Position numbers and translations under genes: made by a program. This document shows positions 38,085 to 48,686 of a DNA stretch of 64,000 bases, one piece after another (position 1 is the stretch's first letter; the number at the start of each line of letters is the position of its first letter). This DNA is from Gnetum montanum (taxonomy: Eukaryota > Streptophyta > Gnetopsida > Gnetales > Gnetaceae): NCBI GenBank assembly GCA_015680685.1, contig MNCI01033419.1, forward strand, positions 108,603 through 172,602, written 5' to 3'. Under the pieces are notes generated by a model that saw nothing but the letters and a program-made list of their open reading frames with translations, had not been told where the DNA came from and did not search any database.

Positions 38085-38345
38085 AAAACGACGTTAAACT
38101 ACAACTCGTGCTAAATGACGTTAAACTACAACAACAACAAAAAAACAAACATTAAACTTCACTCCCTGTCTGGAATGACGTTAAACTATCATGTCCGCAA
38201 TGACTTAAAACTAGACATGATCAGAAATGGTTGGTCAACTGAGAAACCCACCCACGTTATCTGAAATGTTACTTGTTTACAATGGGGCCCAAAATGGCCT
38301 TAAACTACGCATGGAGGCCCGAAATGGCCTTAAACTAGATCACAC
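38085..38345 (+). repeat. dyad-motif cluster between T4 protease and antisense gene
   Basis: Units such as GTCTGGAATGACGTTAAACT and CCCGAAATGGCCTTAAACTA: short arms (GTC/GAC or GGCC/GGCC), six-base spacer, TTAAACT. It begins right after the gag-pro stop and ends before the 3' end of the antisense gene. Confidence 0.85.
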
Positions 38346-38596
38346 ACTTGTACTTCGTTTTCCTCTTATGATTACATATGCATATCACACTTAGAAAAAA
38401 AATATATATAAAACCAAAATATTTTACATTGCCATGTCACATGTGCAATCAAGCTCAAAATCAACACAAACATTTTATACATGTAATGCTGTATAATTAT
38501 AAGTGTCAACTGTTTTTGTCCGTCTCAAAATTTTCAAGTTACAATTCCCGTATCAATTTGAGTTAGCATAGTTCCAAAGGCAAAACTAAAAAAAAA
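38346..38596. other. spacer 3' of the T4 antisense gene
   Basis: A/T-rich, no gene seen. On the minus strand it would be the 3' untranslated region of the antisense gene. No canonical polyadenylation signal was picked out with confidence. Confidence 0.4.
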
Positions 38597-41500
38597 CTAA
38601 GCATCCGGGATGGGAGGATCATCCCCTTTAGATCCACCCGTGTCAGGGGCCCCTGCTCCACTGGGGCCAGCTTCTTGGGCATCGTCACCGCCTTCATCCT
38701 GAAAATACAAAAGGAGACAATCAATGTAAGAATAACAGAATGCCAAAATTTCAAAAATTATTTAGTAAATCAATTTCATAATGAAAAAAGTCTTACCATA
38801 GGAGATCCACCCAAACCAAACTCCAATCGACGAAGGATTTCCTCTTTTGAAACACTAGCCCAATCTGTCTCACCAAGGCCTAGGTCGACGTCTGCCAAGG
38901 CCTTTCCCTTATCAATAGTTGACCAGACGGGACATTTCAGAGGAAATTCACCCACAGTAACTTCCCCAGAAGCAGTTGTAATAACCCTCTTAGGAGATTC
39001 CATCTCAACTATGGTGTTCTCCGCAAAAGTATCGAATGCAGAACGTAAGCCCAAACCCTCTACGAACATCTCAAGTTGCCATTTCTCTATAGAAACTTCC
39101 TTCAATTATTTCTTATAGTGGTGCTTATGATTCTTCTCATCTTGGCCCCACTTACGCACCTTGGAGGAAAATGCCTTCCAATCCTGGCACTTGAGATTCA
39201 ATAGGTCTACTTGGGCTTTACGTTCTGCTAGGATTCGAGTTAGTGATGCATGGCGATTTAACAAGTTCCAATATCTATTGTACGTAATCTTGGACGTTCG
39301 CCAAGAACTATCACCTGCTAATCGGGCCAAAGCGAATTCATAAAGAGCTTTGAGGTCATCGCGCTCGACTGATAACTCAGAGACTTCCTTCTCCTTTGTC
39401 TGGATCTACAACCATAGTTGTTCGATGAATCACCTACAGGTCTACACCGACTTGGCGTTATGGACAAGGCTTTCCGCCAGCTCATTGTAAACCGGCCTTG
39501 GTACCTATTCCACTTCTAGGGGTAGTGTAGGCAAACTCTCGATGCTAATTACCTTGGAAGGATCCCACCTCAACTTGGCACCTATGTGTATGAAAAGATC
39601 AAACGTTAAGACAACAGAAACAGGGTGTGACACTCTAAAACGACAAACCATTTGAAAATGTTATACCTATTTCGGGGTTGACCTCCTGAATCCATTCGAC
39701 AACTTCTTCCATGATCCCAGCCACAAAATCCATCTTACTTGGCATTTCCATCCAAGTAAATGGCTCACGGGTGTGCGATGAACTAACCTCCGCGGTCCTC
39801 TCAGGGGGAACCATCTTCATAGGTACGTCCAAGCGCACCGTCCTGGTTTCGCTACCTTCGTCTGAGAAAAATGAAAACATGAAAAAAAAATACCGTAGCA
39901 ATGACAACTAATAGGGAAAGATGAAATAAGATAAAAAGAAAACATACCATCCTCCTTGTCACCTTCTGGGGGATCCCCTAAGTCCAAATTTCCCTGAAGA
40001 AAGCTGCGGAACATTTGTTCGACACCACCCTGGTTATCCAACAGCTCAGTTTCTATGGTGTCTTCCTTTAACTCCTCTATTCCTCCTCCTTGATCCTTCT
40101 CCACATTTTCCTCTTCATTATTCCACTCCGTGTTGGTCTCCTCCTCCTCAGTAATGGTTTCTAACGCCTGCTTCCTCCCTTCTTAAATCAAGCCAAAGAC
40201 ATCGGTGACATGTAAGTGATCGAAGAAAAAATTATGGACAAAATGAAAAAAATGAAATGATAAGCTGGCAAAGTCTACATACCAGGCATCTTGAACCTTA
40301 TGCGCTTCACTCGTGGCTCGCTCACATTCGAAACTTACCCAGTTGGGCGTTTGTGTCTTTTCAGCTTCGATATGGCCTGGCCAACGGTTTCTTTGATAAC
40401 CCACTTAGCTCTTCCTGCAGTAAGGGGCACATCGTCTGGCTCTAACCCCGGACTATCACAGGTATGAATCGAGGTACCCGATGATCCCCCAGTCGTAATA
40501 GACACGGACTCATCGATGCCCTCAGGAGCATCTTGGGACTTGGCTGTTTTGAACAGGTGGTTGATCCATGGGCGGGATATTTGACCCCAATCCCGTAGAA
40601 CAAACTTGTTGTCCACATCAACTACCAGAAACTCGGTGAAGCGACGAAGGTAATCGGTGAAGAAAGAAAAGGTGAAGTGGGATTGCCCCTCAACATTCAA
40701 GTGCAATCGCACTATCTCCTTGTGAAAGCCAGACAACAAAAATTCAGCCCAGTTATAGCGCATGCTAGTTTCCAGGATAGTTCGCATGACGCGTGTAGCC
40801 TCATCCCCAAGACTCCATACCTGAGAAAGGGTTTTGAGGAACACCCACGATCTAAACAGGGGGTATAGTTCATTTACCTCCTCAACCTTTGCTTTCCCCT
40901 GCATAGGGAACCCCTTGGCACCCTTGGCCAGGCCCAGCTAGTCCTCTAACTCACGCACCGTTTGGAGCTCTTTATGAGCCCCGTCTAAAACTACACTTAT
41001 GCCATCTGTCGATACCCCAAATAAGTTTGAAAAGAACTCTGGCGATAGATGGAAAACTACCTTAACACCCTTAATCCGGGTGCTGTAGTAGGAGACAGAC
41101 TCATTAAAAGAATCCACGACCCCAATCATTTCCCCTATTGATACATCAAGACTTGGGGTCATGAAAAGCTCCATAAGGCTGACATTCTCTAAGCAATGAA
41201 CAATAGATGGTGGGGCATGGTTTCGTAACCATTTTTGAACCTTAGTCACCTCCCCAAACTTCATTGACAGGGTTGTCTCAGTTTGCCCAGTTGTGATAGG
41301 GTCCTCGCCAGGAGGTACATCAACTGCAAGTGCAATTTGAGATTGTCGTATCAGTATAACTCTTAACAGTTAAAACACGTTAACATAGCTAGGAAGGGTT
41401 GTCATTTACCATCGGTGGTAGACTTGGATGTGTTGCCTGAACCAAAGTCACGAGGGACAACAGGCCCCTGGTCTGACCAATCTTTATCCAGCCATCCACG

Positions 41501-43116
41501 AGCTTGGCACATTGCCAACGCTCTAGAGAATCGTTGGTGAAAATAGATGATATCCCCCTTCATTAGACCTAATACAGCTTTACGAAGGGTGGGACCCACC
41601 ATAAATGCCTCTAGAGCAGTACAAGTTAAGGCAAGCCCATCATCCTCAACACATATTCCGCCTGCATTAACTTTTGGCCTACAAACGAACGGACGTCAAA
41701 ACTAAAGCGAAATGCCAAATGATGAAAAGAAGCAATAAACTTGAACAATCTTACTTGCCCACTTGGTACACTATGCCAGGAGGGTTCTGGAATAGCATGT
41801 GCACACACACGGCTAAAAATAGGATGTTGTCAAGGTAGTCCTGCCCTCGTGGTATTCAGGCCCATACACATGCTAACGGGCGTGTGGACCTGGGCCCGTG
41901 GGAAGAATCGTCCTCATTCGTAAGCTGTCCCTCGTCGATGTCTTCCATGAAGACAATGACACCCTCCATGGTTCTCGGCAACATTGCCTCAAGTATGCTC
42001 CGCGCCACCAATTCATTCAGGTGTGACCAGATAACTACTTCAAAGTTGTCCAGTATGAAGGACAGGAATTCAGATGCACCTTCTCTGAACCAAACCCCGT
42101 TGTGGTCCATGGTTAAGTCCAGGGTAGGCTCATCCGCCTCCATGGGGCCAAACCATGTTAGCACCCCAACAAGCTCAACCACGAGGAGAAAGGGCTTGGT
42201 GTCCCTGCAAACAACCAGAGTACCAACGTAAAATCAGCCATGCGTCAAAACAATGCGAAAAACAAAAGTTCACATCGTAGACTGACACTTAGAAAAATTT
42301 TCTAACTGTTTACACTTAGCGTATACGGTGCTAAACCTAGCGTATACGCTATCAAAATCTGTTCACGCTCGGCCAGCATATACGCTGCCTGACCCAGTGT
42401 ATACGCTAATAATTAACTATTTATGCTGTCGCCCGAACATCTTACACTTAGCGTATACGCTGAAGAAACTCTCAGCGTATACGCCACAGAAGTGGCCAGC
42501 GTAAATGGTCTACGCTAGACACTGAACAAACAGTTTATGCCGGAAACATGAAAAACAAGTCTATGCTGTATCATACTTAAAAGGACAACTGTGTATGCTC
42601 AGCATATATGCCTTAGAAACCCTCAGCGTATACGCCGTCACAACGTAGATCATCTACGCTGATAAAACAGAAAGCTTACGCTGACAAAATTGAACTTCGT
42701 GCATAGAAAACTTATTACGCCGTATAGCCTTCAGCGTATACGCTGATACAATCGTCTACGTTTCATACAAGAAAAAAATGATTACGCTGTGCATTGAAAA
42801 TAGATTACGCTATGACAGTCTATGCTAACCTGACTTTACGCTGTGACTTTACGCTCAGCGTATACGTCGACATCTCTACGCTACACTTTACGCTCGGCGT
42901 ATACGCCGAAAACCTCTACGAGGCTGTCTACGCTACGAAGCACACACAAGCAAAAATAACTAACAGAGATAGGATCAGAGCCTACCTATGTGATGTTCCA
43001 GGCCATGATGAAATCCTTGGCTAAGGTAGGCACTGCAGCATGGCTTCACTCTCCTCTGCAAAGGTTAAGTTAGGACTCTTCCTCCCATGGCCTTCCACTT
43101 CCTTGCCTTTGCCCAT
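38597..43116 (-). pseudogene. antisense multi-exon gene inside T4 (FCP1-like N-terminus, transposon-type domain)
   Basis: Eight minus-strand exons with GT-AG borders: 43116-42986 (ATG at 43116), 42204-41755, 41678-41409, 41323-40283, 40181-39948, 39861-39667, 39581-38797, 38698-38597 (stop). Exon 2 reads FLLVVELVGVLTW, FREGASEFLSFILDNFEVVI and WSHLNELV, like the first motifs of HAD/FCP1 phosphatases; the catalytic Asp is Glu, so no phosphatase activity is expected. Exon 4 (SYYSTRIKGVKVVF, FFSNLFGVST, MRYNWAEFLLSGF) resembles a plant transposon-associated domain and ends basic (KLKRHKRPTG), a possible nuclear signal. Exon 5 is Glu-rich, exon 7 coiled-coil-like, exon 8 acidic. A few stops (near 40937 and in exon 7) interrupt it. 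It aligns exon by exon with the T3 copy. Confidence 0.75.
42300..42945. repeat. palindromic AGCGTATACGCT repeats in intron 1 of the T4 antisense gene
   Basis: More than ten copies or near-copies of the 12-bp perfect palindrome AGCGTATACGCT, with TTACGCTG/CTACGCT half-sites between them. The same word fills the LTR U3 and the leader of T4. More copies of the half-site lie upstream of exon 1 (43140-43270), where the antisense promoter should be. Confidence 0.85.
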
Positions 43117-43474
43117 CTCGGTGTCTACACTGGGATTGATAGCTTACGCTAAGGGTTGGAACTCTGTACGCCTACGCTCGACCTTCTACGTACGACATCT
43201 ACGCTGGGGTTTAGGTTGACGCTTATGCTAGGTTTCACAGTTTACGCTTACGCTCGCTTAGTTGCTTATGCTCATAATGCAATGTAACAAATGAAGCTCC
43301 CCCCTCCTTTTATAGCGCTCCGCCGTTGCTGACGCCGCCGCTTATGCCACTGCCTCCCAGTTTGCTACTTTTTTTCCTTTTTACACATTTTTCGCTAAAA
43401 ATTCGCTAAAAAAAATAGAAATTACTACATCCTGATTCCCCTGTGAACCCCATTCCAGGCATTTATGTCGAACA

Positions 43475-43700
43475 TTCTAGCTTAAACTGCCATTGCGGCC
43501 CGGTATGGCCTTAAATTGCCATTACGGCCTGGTATGGCCTTAAACTGCCATTGCAGCCTGGTATGGCCTTAAACTGCCATTGCGGCCCGATATGGCCTTA
43601 AACTGCCATTGCGGCCCGACATGGCCTTAAACTGCCATTACGGCCTGGTATGGCCTTAAACTACCATTATGGCCCGGTATGACGATAATCCACCATCATG
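43475..43700 (+). repeat. dyad-motif cluster between antisense gene and T4 RT
   Basis: Seven tandem units of about 31 bp: GGCCCGATATGGCCTTAAAC then TGCCATTGC. Each has GGCC arms six bases apart. It is the most regular cluster in the window. Confidence 0.9.
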
Positions 43701-43754
43701 CATATACACATAATCTGAAATTACCAAAAAAAATGTAAAACAATACCCATTAGC

Positions 43755-43780
43755 TCATTCAGCTCTCTATTTATTGGCAG
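43755..43780 (+). other. predicted 3' splice site before T4 RT
   Basis: A pyrimidine-rich stretch ends in TTATTGGCAG directly before the open pol frame, which has no ATG at its start. Ogre-type Tat elements are described as having an intron between gag-pro and RT. This would be its acceptor; the donor would lie after 38069 and is not identified. Confidence 0.5.
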
Positions 43781-46700
43781 GAGCAAGCCTGATGAATTGC
43801 CAGCACTTAACCGAACCATTAATTATCGATGGACCATATGGCAGAATTGCAAGGGACATCAACATAAACCTCATCCACTTAAGTTCATCAATGGACGACG
43901 CGGTCATAGCCTCAACACAGCAAACAACAGACAACTACAAAAGTATGACAAAATCCCTCGACATAGAAGCTGAAAGTATCACCGAAGACCTGTTGAACGA
44001 AACCCCCATCACCATGCCCGATGGGGAAATTAAAATATTAAAATTAAGCACATTATTAAAACTGCAATTAGCCAAAAACATTGAAGATGTGCTTAGGGAA
44101 AATATGAAAGCATTCGCTTGGTCTTACACGGACATGCCCGGGTTAGATCCTCGAATTGTCCAGCACAACATTATCCTTGACCCAAAATTGAGACTGGTAA
44201 AAAAAAAGGCACGAAAGGTTAAACCCGAAGTGGCATTGGCAGTTCGTAATGAGATCACCAAGCTTTATCAGGCTGGCTTCATCCGAGCTGTTGATTACGC
44301 CGAGTGGGTATCCAACATGGTCATTGTTTCAAAAAAGAATGGAAGCATTCGCTTATGCATTGACTTCCAGGATTTAAATGTAGCAACCATAAAAGATGAT
44401 TTTCCTCTACCCAGCATCGATCAACTTGTTGATTCAACTGCTGGGCACGCACTATTATCTTTTATGGACGACTTCTCGGGATACAATCAAATACGCATCA
44501 ACCTGGAGCATCAACTTCGGACAACCTTTATGACACCATGGGGAACCTTTTGTTATACAATGATGCCCTTTGGTCTCAAAAACACTGGGGCCACATATCA
44601 AAGAGCAACGATGTTCATCTTTAGCGATTATATGTTACACTCGCTCAACGACTATGTAGACAACATTGTGTTTAAGTCAAAAACATCAGAACAACATATA
44701 CGAGACCTTGACCTGGTATTAAAATGTTGTTTAAAGTATGAATTGAGACTCAACCCAAAAAAATGTGTCTTCGGCATCAAGATAGGAAAAATGCTTGGAT
44801 TCATAGCCTCAGAAGCAGGGATACGAGTAGACCCCAATAAGGTTAAGGCCATAACAAACCTAAAACCACCAGGGAACCTTACCAAACTTCGAGGTCTACA
44901 AGGTAGATTACAGTTTATCAGGCGCTTCATAGAAAAATTGACAGACAAACTAAAACCTATGAACCACCTGTTACGTAAGAACGTCCATTTTGAATGGACT
45001 CTGCAGTGCCAAGAAGCATTCAATAACATTAAAACGGCACTCGCCCAATTACCCACGGTTTATCCACCTCAAAATGATAAACTGTTTTACATCTACCTCG
45101 CTACTTCAGATTCGTCAATCACGTCTATGCTTTGCCAGAAACAAGATGATGGAATCGAAGTCCCTGTATATTACTTAAGCCATGCATTAGTTTCCCACGA
45201 GAAAAAGTATAACGACGTGGATTGGTCCTGTTTAGCTCTGGTCTTTTCTTTGAGAAAATGGTGACATTACCTCTTCCGTAACCAAGTTAATATAATTTGC
45301 AAGGATAATGTGCTCAGGGCCATCACAGGAAACATTTATGAAACAAGTCGAATAGCCCACTAGAAAGCCATGATAGCTGAATTTGACCTGCACTACATAG
45401 TGCAATCATTAGTTAAAGGTCAAGCCATAGCAAGTCAAATGGCCACGTCACCAATGCACGATCAAGCAATAATAGAGCCAGAATTCTCGGATGAGAATAT
45501 AAGCACAATAGACATAGTGCCCAACGACTACGATGCCATTCTAAACTTTGATGCAGCATCCACCTATCGAGGGGGAAGTGCAGCCGCTGTCATCACCTAT
45601 CCCTCTGGGGAAATCCAACCCTTTGCTTATCGCTTCAACTTTCATTGTATAAACAACATAGCAGAGTACAAAGGTCTCCTTAGAGGCCTCGTGGCAGCAT
45701 TGGCTTTAGACATCACATAGCTTTTGGTCAGAGGAGACTCGCAACTGGTCATAAACCAGGTCACAGACGCCTATACATGTAAAGCCCAACATTTATAATC
45801 ATACTGCGATATGGAAAAACACCTAATAAGGCGATTTGAAAACATCGATGTCTAACACGTTTTTAGAAATGATAACACCATCGCGGACACATTAGCCACA
45901 TTAGCATTAAACATATCGCCAGACATGTTCCATGCATTACCAAGCTCCATAACCAGTTGTGCCAAACCAATAACTGATACTCTTGACACGCTGCCGGTCG
46001 CATCTGTTAGTACAACACGCGCCATAGAATGGTATGATGACATAAAAGAATACCTTCTACGTGGCGAAACACCACAACATCTAACAAATGCGCAAAAGGA
46101 TGCAGTACGAAAACATTCTAAGAAGTATACCTTGGTAGGGGACGCATTATGTCGTAGATCCTACGAAGGCATATTGTTAATATGCATCAATAGTACCGAT
46201 GCCCAAAACATTTTCGAATAAGTACACGACGGACTGTGCGGAGGACACATAGTGCCAAAAGCCATGGCAACAAAGATAAGACGCTTAGCCTATTATTGGC
46301 CACACATGGAATACGACTGTCTCTACAAGGTCAAAACATGTAGTACTTGTCAAAAACATAGCAATCTAATACATGTCCCACCAAATGAGTTGCATACAGC
46401 GCAAATCACATGGCCCTTTCAAAAGTGGGGATTGGACCTTATCGGCCCGATAACACCCTCATCTTCTGCAGGGCATAGTTTCATCATAACCGCAACCGAA
46501 TATTTCACGAAGTGGGTATAAGCTGCTCCCCTTCGAAAAATCATATCTAAACATGTATGCAATTTCATCCTCGAAAACATTGTAACCCGCTTTGGCATTT
46601 TCATGACAATCATCACTGACAACGGGCCACAATTTAGCAGTGCTGAGACCAAAACCTTTTGTGAAAGTCTAGGGATCAAACACTCATTTTCATCCCCTTA

Positions 46701-47268
46701 CTATCCTGAGAGCAATGGGCAAGCAGAGGTGACAAACAAAACGATCATTACAATACTCAAAAAGATGCTCACCCAAAGCAAGCAAAGATGGCACGAACAA
46801 TTGGTATACGCACTATGGGCATACCGTACTACGCATCGAACTTCAACAGGTAAAAAACCATATAGTCTTGTTTACGGTTCAGAAGCTGTTTTACCTCTGG
46901 AATTACAAGTACCATCTTTAAGGATCACACTTTCTGGACTCCTCGATGATGGGCAGAACAATGATCTGCGCATCATTGACCTGGACTCGGTGGAGGAAGA
47001 ATGCATACGCACACTCGATCAGATCAAATGGTATCAAACACAACAACAGCAACGACATCAGCACAACATCCATAAGCGCCCCATCAAAGAAGGTGACCTT
47101 GTACTTAAGGCAATTTGGGAACACCTGGATAAATTCTCAGCCAACTGGGAAGGGCCTTACTTGGTCACCAAAGCATTTGACAATGGAGCATTTAAGCTAT
47201 CTGATCTAGAAGGGAATGAGCTTGCCAATCCAACCAATCACTTGTTCCTAAAACTGTTCTACATTTGA
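43781..47268 (+). pseudogene. pol of T4 (RT, RNase H, archaeal-type RNase H, integrase)
   Basis: One continuous frame to the stop at 47266-47268, broken only by stops at 45262, 45361, 45718, 45796, 45853, 46219 and 46519. RT: WVSNMVIVSKKNGSIRLCID, FMDDFSGYNQIRI, MMPFGLKNTGATYQ. Its catalytic box is YVDN (44653-44664), the last Asp changed by one G-to-A. RNase H follows to about 45420. The archaeal-type RNase H (45520-45930) keeps ILNFDAAS, AEYKGL, VRGDSQLV and TIADTLATLAL, the mark of the Tat lineage. Integrase (46230-47268) has the zinc pair [29 protein letters not shown] and a GPY-type end (ANWEGPYLVTKAF). Inactive as it stands. Confidence 0.95.
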
Positions 47269-47289
47269 GTACAAGCTCAAGTACATGTG

Positions 47290-47620
47290 AGTCCTGGGAT
47301 CATGACTTTAAACTGATACCATAGAACAGTCCTGGATCATGACTTAAAACTGATACCACAGCTTGTCCTGGAATCATGACGATAAACTGATACCACATAG
47401 TGTCCACAATAATGATAAACTAGCACTTGTCCAGCATGATAGTAAATTGCCACAGTCACACTTGCCAGAGTCCACTAAGACTATAAACTAGTTTGCCTCT
47501 TTATGGTCCGCTAAGACTAGAAACTGGCAATGCAACGTCCACCACGACGCTAAACGGGCAATGTCCAATGGGTTATGACATAAAACTAACCCATAATAGT
47601 CCGCCAAGACTATAAACTGG
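47290..47620 (+). repeat. dyad-motif cluster after T4 integrase
   Basis: Units such as GTCCGCCAAGACTATAAACT and GTCCACCACGACGCTAAACG: GTC/GAC arms six bases apart. The first units, GTCCTGGGATCATGAC, are longer variants. It is the third T4 cluster and matches 19545-19812 in T3. Confidence 0.85.
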
Positions 47621-48673
47621 TAAGTTCATCTCTGGTTCCTCAATCCGCTGCCACATTCAAAATTCACCACTACATCGCTCGCCATCAGATGATCCTACCA
47701 ACGCTGCTGCCTTTCGTCTACAGTACCTGAAATCTCCTTTAGCATTTCTGTTCCATCTATAGCTGTTTAAGTCTAAGCTCGCTTAATTACTTATGGTTTT
47801 CTTGTCTCCTTGGAGTTGTGTTTGCAGGATGATGCTCAGAGGTATTCGTACAAGAATGCATTTCATCATAAGTAGCAAGATGGGACAATGTTCACAGCAC
47901 ACATGGCAAGACTAAATCAAACTCTTCGCTAGTACACCCCCATCTCCCGACACACTCTCTATCTATGCACCGACACAGTTTATCCAGTCACACCTTTGAT
48001 ACACCTAGTACATCCAAAACTTTGAGCATGCTGTTGCATACTATAACACTTTAAAGCAGTTGCAACACACGACATAGCATTGGCGCATGAGTATAGAATC
48101 AAAGCAAATTTTCTTCCCAAAAAAAAATGCAAGACCCTTGGCACTTTCCATACAAGCCCCAGGCAGGAAGGCAGTTGTCTTGGAACTAAGTACTCATGTC
48201 AAAAATAATCAAAAAACATCCAGTTGCATACCTTTGGCTCTCCGCCAATAGGCTTCCCCTAAAAACTAAACAAGGTCCCTATTCCTTCAAAGAATGTAAC
48301 ATATCCTCCTGTGGCTTTGGTCTTGCCAGCAAGTTCTCTTGAACATTACCCAAGAGTCTTATTTCGCCAAAGGACGCACATTACATGTCTGAATTTCAAG
48401 TTTGCTAAATAATGGCTATTGACAAGGATCAGCATGACACACATACCAGAGCATCCCCTTTTCATCAAGCACAATCCCTTAAGCAGCTACTAGTCCCCAC
48501 AATCCCCATTCTCCTACCAGCTACAAAATTCCATTATCCCAATCCCATATACTACTGAACACGGTGTGATGACGTCTAGTCAAGTGGAAACGAACAAAGT
48601 CTCTATCAAGTTGCTTGTGGTGTTTTGCACTTCTTTGTTGACGCTTCTCGGGTCGATTCCTCCAAATGTCAAT
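47621..48673 (+). other. T4 region between integrase and 3' LTR, no gene seen
   Basis: No protein similarity recognised. TTGTGTTTGCAGGATGATG (47817-47835) has the form of a 3' splice site and is alignable to T5 near 54862-54880. The end (CCTCCAAATGTCAATAAAG) is also shared with T5. Confidence 0.5.
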
Positions 48674-48674
48674 A

Positions 48675-48686
48675 AAGAGGGGCTAA
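48675..48686 (+). promoter_or_regulatory. polypurine tract of T4
   Basis: AAGAGGGGCTAA directly before the 3' LTR start TGAAACACC; the T3 equivalent is at 18194-18204. Confidence 0.85.

Noticed and set aside
43475-43700. Possible CRISPR-like array
   Set aside because: Units are contiguous tandem repeats without unique spacers, in plant retrotransposon DNA.
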